The position numbers were made by a program, and so were the translations under genes. Shown here in pieces: positions 1 to 7,918 of a stretch of 10,020 bases of DNA. Source of the DNA: an uncultured Clostridium sp. (GTDB lineage Bacteria; Bacillota_A; Clostridia; TANB77; CAG-508). Under the pieces are notes generated by a model. It was not told where the DNA came from and did no database searches. It was given only the letters and a program-made list of their open reading frames with translations. The stretch's first letter is position 1, and every line of letters starts with the position of its first letter. The stretch covers positions 1 to 10,020 of the forward strand of contig CAMLYR010000050.1 in the NCBI GenBank assembly GCA_946491915.1, given 5' to 3'.

Positions 1-71
1 GTGAAATATTCGTTTCTAAACTTTTAAAGTGATTTTATCATAAATTAAATACAGCAAATTCTCTACAAACA

Positions 72-100
72 TTGATATAAGTATATTTTTGTGCTATACT
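72..100 (+). promoter_or_regulatory. Sigma-A-type promoter of the zinc-ribbon gene
   Basis: A -35 box TTGATA (72-77) and a -10 box TATACT (95-100) are separated by 17 bases, which is optimal for housekeeping sigma factor. The predicted start near 107 leaves a leader of about 48 bases before the ATG at 155. Bases 1-71 upstream show no gene or clear signal. Confidence 0.75.
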
Positions 101-154
101 ATTTATTGTAAAGTAAAAACCTATGTATTATCATTATGAAAGGAGTCTTTAAAA

Positions 155-661
155 ATGAAATACAAAAAAATTTGTCCCAAATGCAATGGTAGCGGAATTG
201 AAGGACGGATCTATCCTCGTGGTGAAGACGACCACCTAGCAGGACACATGTGCCGAAAATGCATGGGAAAAGGGTTTATTATGGATGACTACAATCCATT
301 TGAAGGCAGAAAAATTGAAAAGATTGATAAAGTCCTTCTACCACTGCCCTTTGATGCAAACCCACTTATCTCATCAATTCCTATAATTTCAGTCGATTAT
401 CAAAACTTTTGTCAGGATAATCTTTCTCCTGAAACGGTGAAAATTAACCGTGAAGGGAAAAAATGTATTTGTCCTATCGAGTTCGAAGGTTATTGTAATC
501 CAGAAACAAGGCAGAAAGGTGAAAATATGCCTTGTTTTGTAAGGAATCTTGGCAAATGGGATGTGCACGCCTGCCCCTATTGTTATTCTCAGTGGATGAA
601 AAACAGATCAACGAGGACAGCAGAAATGATTTTAGACTGCTGGAAACTATACGAAATATAG
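155..661 (+). CDS. Cysteine-rich zinc-ribbon protein of unknown function
   Basis: This is a 168-residue protein that I do not recognise as a named family. The N-terminus holds two DnaJ-like CxxCxGxG units, CPKCNGSG (residues 7-14) and CRKCMGKG (33-40), which would be expected to bind one zinc. The second half has more cysteines (86, 104, 106, 114, 127) and a third CxxC pair, CPYC, at 140-143, so at least one further metal site is possible. There is no signal peptide or membrane segment, so it is probably cytoplasmic. The start is supported by GGAG nine bases upstream of the ATG and by its own promoter. Its DNA is richer in G and C than the rest of the window and uses codons such as CGG, CGA, CTG, CCC and GGG that the neighbours mostly avoid, which suggests recent acquisition. 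The DnaJ resemblance is confined to the zinc motif. There is no J domain, so a chaperone role is not supported. Confidence 0.75.
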   Translation: MKYKKICPKCNGSGIEGRIYPRGEDDHLAGHMCRKCMGKGFIMDDYNPFEGRKIEKIDKVLLPLPFDANPLISSIPIISVDYQNFCQDNLSPETVKINREGKKCICPIEFEGYCNPETRQKGENMPCFVRNLGKWDVHACPYCYSQWMKNRSTRTAEMILDCWKLYEI

Positions 662-679
662 ATTTGAGAGCAGTCTGTT

Positions 680-711
680 AAAAAGCAACTTTCGTGTGAA
701 AGTTGCTTTTT
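680..711. terminator. Bidirectional terminator between convergent genes
   Basis: A perfect 14-bp stem (680-693 with 698-711) closes on a GTGT loop. It has five A on one side and five T on the other, so it can work in both directions. It lies 18 bases after the zinc-ribbon stop codon and four bases after the ATPase stop codon on the opposite strand. Confidence 0.92.
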
Positions 712-715
712 CCTT

Positions 716-3445
716 TTATTCATCCTTAAAACTATTAATCTTAAACAATTTAAACAATTCTACAATAATTAATGGTGAAATCACTAAGCCAATTAATTCG
801 ATAATATTTTCTGTTGGTAATACTGGTATACTAAAGATACCTCTTAAGGCAGGTACTGCTAAGATAACGCCCATTAGTAATGCTGAACCAAGTACTGCCC
901 AGATTAATTTACTATTATTAAATACTTTTGTTTTAAAGATAGATTTTTTATTATTTCTTACATTAAATACATGTACTAATTCTGAAAAGGCTAATATTAC
1001 AAATGCCATGGTTTGACCTACTTCTATTTTTGATTCATCTAATGTTAATCCATCAATTGGTTCTGTTGTTGTTGCAAGTCCTATCATAAATGCTCCAAGT
1101 GTTAATAATCCTATCATAACACCTTGATATATCACTCTCCATGTCATTCCTTTTGTGAATACACCTTTTCCTGGCTTATTTGGTTTTCTATTCATGATAT
1201 CTGCATTTGCTGGGTCAAATGCTAGAGCTAATGCTGGTAGAGAGTCTGTTACTAAGTTTATCCACAAAATGTGAATTGGTAATAAGATTTCTAAATGTGC
1301 AATATCGGTTATTCCAAACCAACTAGCAAATAATGGTGTTAATAGTGTTGCTAAGAATAATACAACCACTTCTCCTATATTACTTGATAATAAGAATTGG
1401 ATAACTTTTAATATATTGTCATAAATTCTTCTTCCTTCTTCTACTGCTGATACAATGGTTGCAAAGTTATCATCTGTTAGAATAACATCTGCTGCTTCTT
1501 TGGCAACATCTGTTCCTACAATTCCCATTGCACAACCAATATCTGATGTTTTTAATGCTGGGCTATCATTAACTCCATCTCCTGTCATAGCTACAATCTC
1601 GCCATTTTTTTGCCATGCTTTTACAATTCTTACTTTATGCTCTGGAGAAACTCTCGCATACACAGAGTAATGTCTTACATTTTTTTGTAGGTCTTCATCA
1701 GACATTTTTTCTAACTCTGCACCAGTAATGGCTTCATCTTCATTTTCTAATATACCTAATTTCTTTGCAATAGCTGTTGCTGTAATTTTGTGGTCACCTG
1801 TAATCATTACAGTTTTGATTCCTGCTGTCTTACATTTTTCTACTGCTTTTTTTGCTTCTTCTCTTGGTGGATCTATCATTCCAACCATTCCCACGAAGAT
1901 TAAATCACTTTCTATATTATCTAATTCTTCTTTTGTTGGTTCATGGTCAAATTCTTTATATGCACATGCTAACACTCTTAAAGCTTCTTTTGCCATTTCT
2001 TCATTTTTTTGTTTAATGGTTACTACATAATTATCTAAATCTTCTTTGATTTCGTTATGATATGCATATCCTTTACAAATTTTTAGTAATTCATCTACAG
2101 CACCTTTGGTATAAGCAATATAACTTTGGTTTACTTTATTAACGGTTGTCATTAATTTTCTATCAGAATCAAATGGTACTTCTGCAATACGTACCATTCT
2201 ATCATAAATGGATGGGTCAAAATTTAATGTAAATGCCATATCTACCAATGCCGTTTCTGTTGGATCTCCTGTTAAGGTTCCATCTTTGGCAATTTTTGTG
2301 TCATTACATAACATATTGGCATATACCAATGTGGTCATATCGTCTGACACATTTTTGCTATCAATTTCTTCTAGGTCTTTAATTTCTCCATTTAAAAATA
2401 CTTTTTCTACTGTCATTTTGTTTTGTGTCAAGGTTCCTGTTTTATCTGAACAGATAACCGTTGCACTTCCTAATGTTTCAACTGCTGGTAATCTCTTAAC
2501 AATTGCATTTCTCTTAACCATTTTTTGTACACCAATTGCCAATACAATGGTTGATACAGCTACTAATCCTTCTGGAATAGCTGCTACGGCTAATGATACA
2601 GCTGTCATAAACATATGAATTGGTTCTTTTTGTTGGAATAATCCTATAATAAAGATAACAATACAAATCACAATTGCTGCAATTCCTAATGTTTTTCCTA
2701 ATTTGTTCAATTTTTGTTGTAAAGGTGTAATTTGTTCTTCTGATTCATTAATCATTTCTGCAATTTTTCCAACTTCTGTTGTCATTCCTGTTTCTACAAC
2801 AATTCCCTTTCCTCTACCATAAGTAACTAAACTAGATGAGAATAGCATATTGGTTCTATCACCAATTCCTACATCTTCTCCATCGATTTTTTCTGTTGTT
2901 TTATCAACTGGTACAGATTCTCCTGTTAATGATGATTCTTGTGTTTTTAAATTAACTGCTTCTACAATTCTTAGATCTGCTGGGATATAATCTCCTGTAT
3001 CTAATACCACAATATCTCCTGGTACTAGCTCTTTTGCAGGAACCACTGTTACATTTCCATCTCTGATAACTTTAGATGCATGGTCTGTTAGTTTTTGTAA
3101 TGCTTCAAGTGACTTTTCTGCTTTTGATTCTTGTGTAACACCAATTACTGCATTTAAAATAACAACAATTAAGATAATAATCGTATCTGTAATTCCTTCT
3201 CCTTCTGCTACGCCTACCACACCTGATACAATCGCAGCAATAATTAGAATGATGATGGAAAAATCTTTAAATTGATCTACAAATCTCATGAATAAAGATT
3301 TTTTCTTCTTTTCTTTTAATTGATTTAACCCATATTTTTCTCTTCTCTTGACTACTTCTTCTGCTGTTAAACCAGTCTCTTGGTTTGTTTCTAATTCTTT
3401 TTCAACATCCTTTACTTCTTTGTTAAACCAGTTTTTTGCTTCCAT
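716..3445 (-). CDS. P2-type (SERCA-like) cation-transporting ATPase, Ca2+/Mn2+
   Basis: This is a full-length 909-residue P-type ATPase that would export a divalent cation across the membrane using ATP. The modules appear in order: N-terminal cation ATPase domain (about 1-50), TM1-2 (about 60-105), actuator domain with TGES (174-177), TM4 with PEGL (291-294), phosphorylation site DKTGTLT (Asp334), nucleotide domain with KGA (447-449), hinge TGDGVNDSPAL (621-631), and six C-terminal helices. SERCA-type ion ligands are visible: Glu292 in TM4, Asn689 and Glu692 in TM5, and Asn730, Thr733 and Asp734 in TM6. Both SERCA sites may therefore be kept, rather than the single site of some bacterial Ca2+ pumps. 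Sequence alone does not separate Ca2+ from Mn2+. A Mn2+ riboswitch upstream favours Mn2+ export or mixed specificity. The ATG at 3445 follows AAAGGA about 11 bases upstream. The gene has its own promoter and can also be read from the tRNA-Glu transcript. Confidence 0.95.
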   Translation of the reverse strand: MEAKNWFNKEVKDVEKELETNQETGLTAEEVVKRREKYGLNQLKEKKKKSLFMRFVDQFKDFSIIILIIAAIVSGVVGVAEGEGITDTIIILIVVILNAVIGVTQESKAEKSLEALQKLTDHASKVIRDGNVTVVPAKELVPGDIVVLDTGDYIPADLRIVEAVNLKTQESSLTGESVPVDKTTEKIDGEDVGIGDRTNMLFSSSLVTYGRGKGIVVETGMTTEVGKIAEMINESEEQITPLQQKLNKLGKTLGIAAIVICIVIFIIGLFQQKEPIHMFMTAVSLAVAAIPEGLVAVSTIVLAIGVQKMVKRNAIVKRLPAVETLGSATVICSDKTGTLTQNKMTVEKVFLNGEIKDLEEIDSKNVSDDMTTLVYANMLCNDTKIAKDGTLTGDPTETALVDMAFTLNFDPSIYDRMVRIAEVPFDSDRKLMTTVNKVNQSYIAYTKGAVDELLKICKGYAYHNEIKEDLDNYVVTIKQKNEEMAKEALRVLACAYKEFDHEPTKEELDNIESDLIFVGMVGMIDPPREEAKKAVEKCKTAGIKTVMITGDHKITATAIAKKLGILENEDEAITGAELEKMSDEDLQKNVRHYSVYARVSPEHKVRIVKAWQKNGEIVAMTGDGVNDSPALKTSDIGCAMGIVGTDVAKEAADVILTDDNFATIVSAVEEGRRIYDNILKVIQFLLSSNIGEVVVLFLATLLTPLFASWFGITDIAHLEILLPIHILWINLVTDSLPALALAFDPANADIMNRKPNKPGKGVFTKGMTWRVIYQGVMIGLLTLGAFMIGLATTTEPIDGLTLDESKIEVGQTMAFVILAFSELVHVFNVRNNKKSIFKTKVFNNSKLIWAVLGSALLMGVILAVPALRGIFSIPVLPTENIIELIGLVISPLIIVELFKLFKINSFKDE

Positions 3446-3489
3446 ATTTTCACATTTCCTTTCTTAAATTTCCATTTGATTGAAAAATT

Positions 3490-3501
3490 TTGAATATTCA
3501 A
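3490..3501. repeat. 12-bp palindrome in the ATPase leader
   Basis: TTGAATATTCAA is a perfect palindrome lying about 25-40 bases after the predicted start of the ATPase promoter. It is nested in a wider inverted repeat of GATTGAA and TTCAATC (about 3479-3503). It could be a repressor site, but it is very AT-rich in an AT-rich region and no regulator is recognised. Confidence 0.3.
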
Positions 3502-3533
3502 TCTTTTTCTTCTTCTCACATATTTTCACTCTT

Positions 3534-3562
3534 ATTTTATCCAAACCATGAAAATATATCAA
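3534..3562 (-). promoter_or_regulatory. Proximal promoter of the cation ATPase
   Basis: On the minus strand TTGATA (3557-3562) and TAAAAT (3534-3539) are 17 bases apart. The predicted start near 3527 leaves a leader of about 80 bases to the ATG at 3445. Because it lies downstream of the riboswitch terminator, it would give ATPase transcription independent of the riboswitch. Confidence 0.6.
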
Positions 3563-3611
3563 TATTTTGGTTTGATTTTTTCCATAAAAATGAACTATTT
3601 TTTATTTATCC

Positions 3612-3628
3612 TTACATGTTCTACCTCC
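3612..3628 (-). other. Start-stop element (Shine-Dalgarno followed by AUG-UAA)
   Basis: On the minus strand the leader reads GGAGG (3624-3628), six bases, then ATG followed directly by TAA (3612-3617). The ribosome binding site is better than the one in front of the ATPase itself, yet it opens a reading frame of one codon. It lies between the riboswitch terminator and the proximal ATPase promoter, so only the long transcript carries it. It could be a ribosome-loading or mRNA-protecting element, the relic of a lost leader peptide, or chance. Confidence 0.35.
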
Positions 3629-3731
3629 GTTTCCTTTATATTTGGAAATAAAATCTTTTTTGTTATCATAAGAAAATTTGTATGACTATTTTTATTAAAT
3701 AGAAAAAATAATGTTTCCGATTCAACAAAAA

Positions 3732-3768
3732 AAGACCCTTAAAAAGATTTTATCCTTTTAAAAGTCTT
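3732..3768 (-). terminator. Riboswitch expression-platform terminator
   Basis: On the minus strand a 17-bp stem with an AAA loop is followed by a run of seven T. Several pairs are G-U wobbles that exist only in minus-strand RNA (the plus strand would have C-A mismatches), so the terminator is directional. Its 5' arm begins with AAGACTTTTAA, which also contains the 3' strand of the riboswitch P1 helix. Aptamer and terminator are thus mutually exclusive, the arrangement expected of an ON switch. It would also end most tRNA-Glu transcripts when metal is low. Confidence 0.88.
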
Positions 3769-3847
3769 GCTTACTTTATAAAAAGCTTACTAACCAGATA
3801 TAACTATCGCGACTGTTGATTAGTAATTAAAAGCTACTCCCTTTTAA
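3758..3847 (-). promoter_or_regulatory. yybP-ykoY (Mn2+) riboswitch aptamer
   Basis: The minus-strand RNA carries the hallmarks of the yybP-ykoY family: a conserved 5' segment GGGAGUAGCU just inside P1, a central ACAGUCGC loop segment, and a 3' segment GCAAGACUUUU closing P1. P1 can form seven pairs, UUAAAAG (3841-3847) with CUUUUAA (3758-3764). An inner helix pairs ACUAAUC with GGUUAGU, and an apical GAUA/UAUC stem lies beyond it. Members of this family bind Mn2+ and activate exporters, including P-type ATPases, which matches the gene downstream. The 3' P1 strand is shared with the terminator, so metal binding should allow read-through. The assignment rests on recognising the motif and on gene context, not on a covariance-model search. 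Confidence 0.85.
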
Positions 3848-3851
3848 TATT

Positions 3852-3926
3852 TGGTGACCCCTACGGGAATCGAACCCATGATTCCACCTTGAGAGGGTGG
3901 CGTCTTAACCGCTTGACCAAGGGGCC
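3852..3926 (-). tRNA. tRNA-Glu (anticodon CTC)
   Basis: The minus strand folds as a 75-base tRNA with encoded CCA. The acceptor stem pairs GGCCCCT with AGGGGTC (one G-U pair), and the D-arm TTGGTCAAGCGGTTAAGA is typical of Bacillota tRNA-Glu. The anticodon stem CCACC/GGTGG holds loop CTCTCAA, giving anticodon CTC, and the T loop reads GGTTCGATTCC. CTC reads GAG, the rarer Glu codon here, so a TTC isoacceptor should exist elsewhere. CCA is followed by only four bases before the riboswitch P1 strand. Confidence 0.97.
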
Positions 3927-3943
3927 ATAAAATTTACTTTATA

Positions 3944-3972
3944 GTTATACCATTTTTTCGCCCATTCGTCAA
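3944..3972 (-). promoter_or_regulatory. Strong promoter of tRNA-Glu and the riboswitch transcript
   Basis: On the minus strand TTGACG (3967-3972) and TATAAC (3944-3949) are 17 bases apart, with a TG extended -10. Transcription would begin near 3937, about 11 bases before the mature tRNA. No terminator is visible between obgE (stop at 3991) and this promoter, so read-through from obgE is also possible. Confidence 0.82.
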
Positions 3973-3990
3973 CTGGTATTTTTAATTTTT

Positions 3991-5263
<1,273 letters not shown>

Positions 5264-5278
5264 CTTTTACCTCCATTT

Positions 5279-5340
5279 TGTCGCATTAGGTTCGTTTGTC
5301 TACGCGACATGTCGCATTAAGTTCGTTTGTCTATGCGACA
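5279..5340 (-). repeat. Two tandem 31-bp hairpin repeats between trpS and obgE
   Basis: Two head-to-tail copies (5279-5309 and 5310-5340) match at 29 of 31 positions and fill almost the whole trpS-obgE gap, beginning directly after the trpS stop codon. In minus-strand RNA each forms an 8-bp stem of the type UGUCGCRU/AUGCGACA around a 15-base loop AGACAAACGAACYUA. Of the two differences, one lies in the loop and the other turns an A-U pair into G-U, so folding is kept on the transcribed strand. The junction makes a perfect 12-bp palindrome, GCGACATGTCGC (5304-5315). There is no U-tract, so these are not ordinary terminators. Confidence 0.85.
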
Positions 5341-6348
5341 CTATTCAAAATAATCTAATTTCATTGCTTTCTTTACCTTTTTCATTGTCTCTTGTGCTGT
5401 TTTTCTAGCCTTCTCTGTTCCTTCTTTTAAGATTTTATCTACTATTTCTGGATGTTCTTCATAATATTTTCTTTTTTCTCTAATTGGTTTTAAATATTCA
5501 CTAATATTTTTTGCTAATTGTTTTTTACAAGCAACACATCCTCTTTTTCCTGCTCTACATTCAGCACATACGGTATCAATTTCTTCTTTGCTAGAAAATA
5601 GTTTATGATAATATGCTACCATACATATATCAGGATTTCCTAAATCATCTTTTTTTATTCTATTTGGATCTGTTACTGCACTCATCACTTTTTTAGTGAT
5701 TTCCTCTTCTGAATCTGATAAATAGATAGCATTTCCAAGAGATTTTCCCATTTTTTCATTACCATCTAATCCTTTGATTCTTTTTCCTTCTGATAATACA
5801 ATTTTAGGTTCTGTTAATACTTCTCCATAAATACTATTAAATTTCCTAACAATTTCTCTACATTGCTCAATTAATGGTTCTTGATCTTCACCTGTTGGAA
5901 CTAATTCTCCTTCAAAAGTTGTAATATCAGCTGCTTGACTTACTGGATATCCTAAAAATCCATATGTGACACTTTCTCCAAATAATTCTTTCTTTTGTGC
6001 AATTTCTGTTTTGACTGTTGGATTTCTTTGAAGTCTTGCAATCGTTACCAGATTTGAATAATATACAGTTAATTCTGCTGTTTCTGGTATCATAGATTGA
6101 ATATATATCGTTGTTTTTTCTGGATCAATTCCACATGATAAATAATCCATTGCTAATTCTCTTACATTTTTTCTTACTTTTTCTGGATGATTAAAATTGT
6201 CTGTTAATGCTTGCACATCTGCAATTAATATATAAATATCATAATCTCCACTATTTTGCATTTCTACTCTCTTTTTTAATGAACCAAAATAATGTCCTAT
6301 ATGTAATTTTCCTGTTGGTCTATCTCCTGTTAATACTCTTTTTTTCAT
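5341..6348 (-). CDS. trpS: Tryptophanyl-tRNA synthetase, iron-sulfur-cluster type
   Basis: This enzyme charges tRNA-Trp with tryptophan using ATP. It is a class I synthetase of 335 residues with HIGH at 16-19 and KMSKS in the form KMGKS at 199-203. The ATG at 6348 is chosen because MKKRVLTGDRPTGKLHIGHY matches the family N-terminus and AGAAAGGA lies about 11 bases upstream. The frame stays open to a TTG at 6378, but that extension (HFEERNELI) is translated ribosome-binding sequence. The anticodon-binding half carries Cys242, 261, 264, 271 and 274. Cys242-x21-Cys264-x6-Cys271-x2-Cys274 closely resembles the C-x22-C-x6-C-x2-C motif of the [4Fe-4S] TrpRS of Thermotoga maritima, so an Fe-S cluster is likely. 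rimO lies upstream with a gap of about 90 bases that is too short for a T-box leader. obgE follows. Confidence 0.95.
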   Translation of the reverse strand: MKKRVLTGDRPTGKLHIGHYFGSLKKRVEMQNSGDYDIYILIADVQALTDNFNHPEKVRKNVRELAMDYLSCGIDPEKTTIYIQSMIPETAELTVYYSNLVTIARLQRNPTVKTEIAQKKELFGESVTYGFLGYPVSQAADITTFEGELVPTGEDQEPLIEQCREIVRKFNSIYGEVLTEPKIVLSEGKRIKGLDGNEKMGKSLGNAIYLSDSEEEITKKVMSAVTDPNRIKKDDLGNPDICMVAYYHKLFSSKEEIDTVCAECRAGKRGCVACKKQLAKNISEYLKPIREKRKYYEEHPEIVDKILKEGTEKARKTAQETMKKVKKAMKLDYFE

Positions 6349-6436
6349 AATTAACTCATTCCTTTCTTCAAAATGCAATCTCTATTGAAAAAGATTTTAT
6401 CTTTTTTTCTCGTTTTAATATCAATATTATACTAGA

Positions 6437-7804
6437 TTATATCATTTCAGCTATCAAATCATAATCACTAACCTCTGTTACTTTACAGTTTATAAAGTGA
6501 TTTACAATTTCTTCTGGCTTTTTATCTGTTTCATTTTTTATATACACAATTCCATCCATTTCTGGTACATCTTGCATGGTTCTTCCAATATAATATTTTC
6601 CATCAAAAGACATATCTTCAACCAGTACTTCATATATTTTACCCATTTTTTTACTTTGAATTTCTTTGGAAATTTCTTGTTGTATTTGCATAATTTGATG
6701 ATATCTTGCTTTTTTCGTATTTCCATGAATTTGATTTGGTAATTTTTCTGCTGGTGTACCATCTTCTTTTGAATACATAAATGTGCCTAATTTATCAAAC
6801 TTTGCAACTTTTACAAATTTCTTCAACTCTTCAAAGTCATCCTTTGTTTCTCCTGGAAAGCCTACAATTAAACTTGTTCTTAAAACAACATCTGGTATGT
6901 TTTTACGAATTGTTTCTAATAAATTTTCTATTTGCTCTTTATTTGTTTTTCGATTCATTCTTTTCAATACTGTATTGGAAATATGTTGGATTGGTATATC
7001 AAAATAATTGGCAATCTTGTCATTATTTGCAACAACATGGATTAATTGCTCTGTAATACCTTCTGGATATGCATACAAGAAACGAACCCAATGAATTCCT
7101 TCTATTTTGGTTAATTTTTCTAATAATTCTGCTAATTTTGATTCTCCATATATATCCATACCATATTTTGTTGTGTCTTGTGCTATAACAATCAGTTCTT
7201 TGATTCCCTTTTTGGCTAACATATTTGCCTCTTCTAAAATGTCTTCCATTTTTCTACTAGCAAATGGTCCTCGAATATATGGTATAGCACAATACGTACA
7301 CTTATTACTACATCCTTCTCCTATTTTGATACAAGCATAATTATTTCCTGTTGTAATGGTTCTATTCAAAAACTCTTGCTTAGTAAACATTGGCATTTGT
7401 GGTATTTCCGTTATTTTTTTACTTGTCTTTTTCTTTTCTTTTTGGACAATGCCTCTTTTTAATAAATCTTCTATTTTGTCCCATAATTTATCATAATCTT
7501 CTATTTTTATGAACAAATCCACTTCTGGTAAAGCTTTTACTAATTCTTCATAATATCTTTGCACTAGACATCCCATAACGATTAAATATTGACATCTTTG
7601 TTTTTTGTATTCTGCCATTTCCAATATCGTATTAATTGCCTCTTCTTTTGCAGATTCTATAAATCCACAAGTATTGATAACTAGAATATCTGCTTTTTCT
7701 TCTTCATTAACAATCTGAAATCGATTATCTTTAAATATCCCTATTAAACATTCTGTATCAATTAAATTCTTACTACAACCTAGTGATACAAATCCTACAT
7801 TCAT
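6437..7804 (-). CDS. rimO: Ribosomal protein S12 methylthiotransferase RimO
   Basis: RimO is a radical-SAM enzyme that adds a methylthio group to the conserved aspartate of ribosomal protein S12. The 455-residue protein has the full family layout. An N-terminal UPF0004 domain begins NVGFVSLGCSKNLIDTE, with cluster ligands Cys10, Cys46 and Cys79. The radical SAM core has CSNKCTYC (Cys165, 169, 172), and a C-terminal TRAM domain starts at about residue 385. VSLGCSKNLID and the IPYIRGPFASR segment favour RimO over the tRNA-modifying MiaB. The ATG at 7804 has AGAGGA about 12 bases upstream, a rather long spacing. No clear promoter was found in front, so it probably shares a transcript with the RNase G gene. 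Two oxygen-sensitive Fe-S clusters fit an anaerobic host. Confidence 0.95.
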   Translation of the reverse strand: MNVGFVSLGCSKNLIDTECLIGIFKDNRFQIVNEEEKADILVINTCGFIESAKEEAINTILEMAEYKKQRCQYLIVMGCLVQRYYEELVKALPEVDLFIKIEDYDKLWDKIEDLLKRGIVQKEKKKTSKKITEIPQMPMFTKQEFLNRTITTGNNYACIKIGEGCSNKCTYCAIPYIRGPFASRKMEDILEEANMLAKKGIKELIVIAQDTTKYGMDIYGESKLAELLEKLTKIEGIHWVRFLYAYPEGITEQLIHVVANNDKIANYFDIPIQHISNTVLKRMNRKTNKEQIENLLETIRKNIPDVVLRTSLIVGFPGETKDDFEELKKFVKVAKFDKLGTFMYSKEDGTPAEKLPNQIHGNTKKARYHQIMQIQQEISKEIQSKKMGKIYEVLVEDMSFDGKYYIGRTMQDVPEMDGIVYIKNETDKKPEEIVNHFINCKVTEVSDYDLIAEMI

Positions 7805-7868
7805 TTTTTTATTCTATCCTCTTTCTTTTTTTACAATTTTCCAGTTAGTTACTTATTCTATTGATGAT

Positions 7869-7912
7869 GGTCTGTCCCTTTTGGACAAAAAATGTCCATT
7901 TTGGCACGTCCC
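7869..7912. repeat. Intergenic hairpin element (REP-like)
   Basis: A 44-base segment contains a 6-bp core inverted repeat, TGGACA (7882-7887) and TGTCCA (7893-7898), around five A. It is flanked by imperfectly complementary arms related to GGGAC/GTCCC and ending in GGTCTGTCCC on the plus strand. It is markedly richer in G and C than the flanking intergenic DNA. The sequence style resembles dispersed GGGAC...TGGACA...TGTCCA...GGGACAGACC repeats that I associate with Bacillota intergenic regions, some tied to REP-type (Y1) transposases, but only one copy is present here. It starts six bases after the stop codon of the shortened RNase G gene. No U-tract makes it an obvious terminator. Confidence 0.55.
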
Positions 7913-7918
7913 TAATGT

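Noticed and set aside
2208..2618. Plus-strand open frames opposite the ATPase (also 696-1016, 1455-1670, 1728-2030)
   Set aside because: They mirror the codon structure of the highly conserved ATPase on the other strand, have no ribosome binding sites and resemble no protein family.
5279..5340. CRISPR-like repeats
   Set aside because: The two copies are directly adjacent with no spacer, there are only two, and no cas gene is present.
6388..6406. Possible terminator hairpin between rimO and trpS
   Set aside because: AAAAAGAT/ATCTTTTT has a single G-C pair and on the transcribed minus strand is followed by CAATAG, not a U-tract.
6379..6436. T-box or tryptophan attenuator in front of trpS
   Set aside because: The gap to rimO is under 100 bases, too short for a T-box. 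No specifier stem, T-box sequence or Trp-rich leader peptide is visible.
6538..6762. Open frames overlapping rimO on both strands (6497-6742, 6538-6762, 6781-7056, 7107-7340)
   Set aside because: They are products of AT-rich sequence in alternative frames of a confident RimO gene, with no start signals or family-like sequence.
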